From Candidatus Dadabacteria bacterium (GTDB lineage Bacteria > Desulfobacterota_D > UBA1144 > Nemesobacterales > Nemesobacteraceae), in contig VXNX01000013.1 in assembly GCA_009840385.1 (NCBI GenBank), forward strand, positions 448,222-512,221: a DNA stretch of 64,000 nucleotides, in the 5' to 3' direction. Positions 63,905 through 64,000 of this stretch are shown piece by piece. A program made the position numbers and the translations under genes. The notes beneath the pieces were generated by a model. That model did not search any database and had not been told where the DNA came from. It worked only from the letters and a program-made list of their open reading frames with translations. Numbering within the stretch: the stretch's first letter is position 1; each line of letters begins with the position of its first letter.

Positions 63905-64000
63905 CTATACCCCCTTCCTCAAGACGCGCTGGCTTATTTCCCCGGCAAGTGACTCTATCTCGCCTTGCAGGTCTGCTCTTATCTTCGCTACCTCGCTCTC
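63905..64000 (-). CDS. atpF': ATP synthase F0 b-prime subunit, C-terminal end (5' part outside window)
   Basis: Thirty-one codons and a TAG stop are visible, reading ESEVAKIRADLQGEIESLAG and ending EISQRVLRKGV. This is the usual C-terminal end of a b or b-prime stator subunit (RADLxxEVxxLAxxIAxxxLG pattern). Together with atpF it shows the operon has two b-type genes, as in many deltaproteobacterial and photosynthetic lineages. The rest lies beyond the right edge. Confidence 0.85.
   Translation of the reverse strand, partial: ESEVAKIRADLQGEIESLAGEISQRVLRKGV

Overview
The 64 kb window is a mostly compact stretch of chromosome from a Gram-negative bacterium. Two outer-membrane beta-barrel porins with Sec signal peptides, MscS, UppP, a B12-dependent ribonucleotide reductase and an F-type ATP synthase with both b and b-prime subunits fit a deltaproteobacterial- or Dadabacteria-like lineage. 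The phylum cannot be fixed by reading alone. Core genes use AGG/AGA arginine codons and ATA freely, and TTG/GTG start codons are unusually common. There are no rRNA genes, CRISPR arrays, transposases or prophage genes.

Layout. 1-2212: an ammonium transporter and a porin in one operon behind a sigma-54-type promoter. 2431-13243: housekeeping genes: fmt; prfB (with its programmed +1 frameshift), nadK and a PD-(D/E)XK-like small protein; a class V aminotransferase; then a long leftward operon of a 142-aa protein, argG, queA, an epimerase, aroC and two small proteins. 13629-18713: a five-gene rightward cassette (DUF1214, sulfotransferase, two SDRs, SRPBCC) with a different codon style, the best candidate for acquired, undescribed lipid-type chemistry. 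18804-25026: pgeF, rluD, a SAM hydrolase, an MBL hydrolase, pyrF, ispH and an SDR. 25188-29671: tRNA-Glu, then beta-phosphoglucomutase, GH65 phosphorylase and PAP phosphatase. 29681-34962: htpX, a class I amidotransferase, uvrA and uppP. 35124-37116: an AT-rich, divergent pair, an HsdR_N-like nuclease and a uracil-DNA-glycosylase-fold protein, a possible DNA-defence pair. 37234-40942: mnmG, a 57-aa gene overlapping its end, and a secreted protein / ECF sigma / anti-sigma trio. 41009-49163: a thioredoxin-domain protein, Nudix, a methyltransferase, tRNA-Arg overlapping a family-4 UDG gene, leuS and a bacterial deoxyhypusine-synthase-like gene. 49406-55637: a porin with an acidic decapeptide repeat, a methyltransferase, thiE, argH, mscS and DUF924. 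55864-58453: nrdJ behind a promoter carrying an NrdR box. 58492-64000: the ATP synthase operon epsilon-beta-gamma-alpha-delta-b-b', running leftward off the right edge.

How the parts connect. Nitrogen uptake is probably under NtrC/sigma-54 control. Deoxyribonucleotide synthesis is probably under NrdR control. A GH65 phosphorylase with beta-phosphoglucomutase implies use of alpha-linked glucose disaccharides. The PAP phosphatase would clear the by-product of the sulfotransferase in the acquired cassette. Both edges cut genes: the porin at the left and ATP synthase b-prime at the right.
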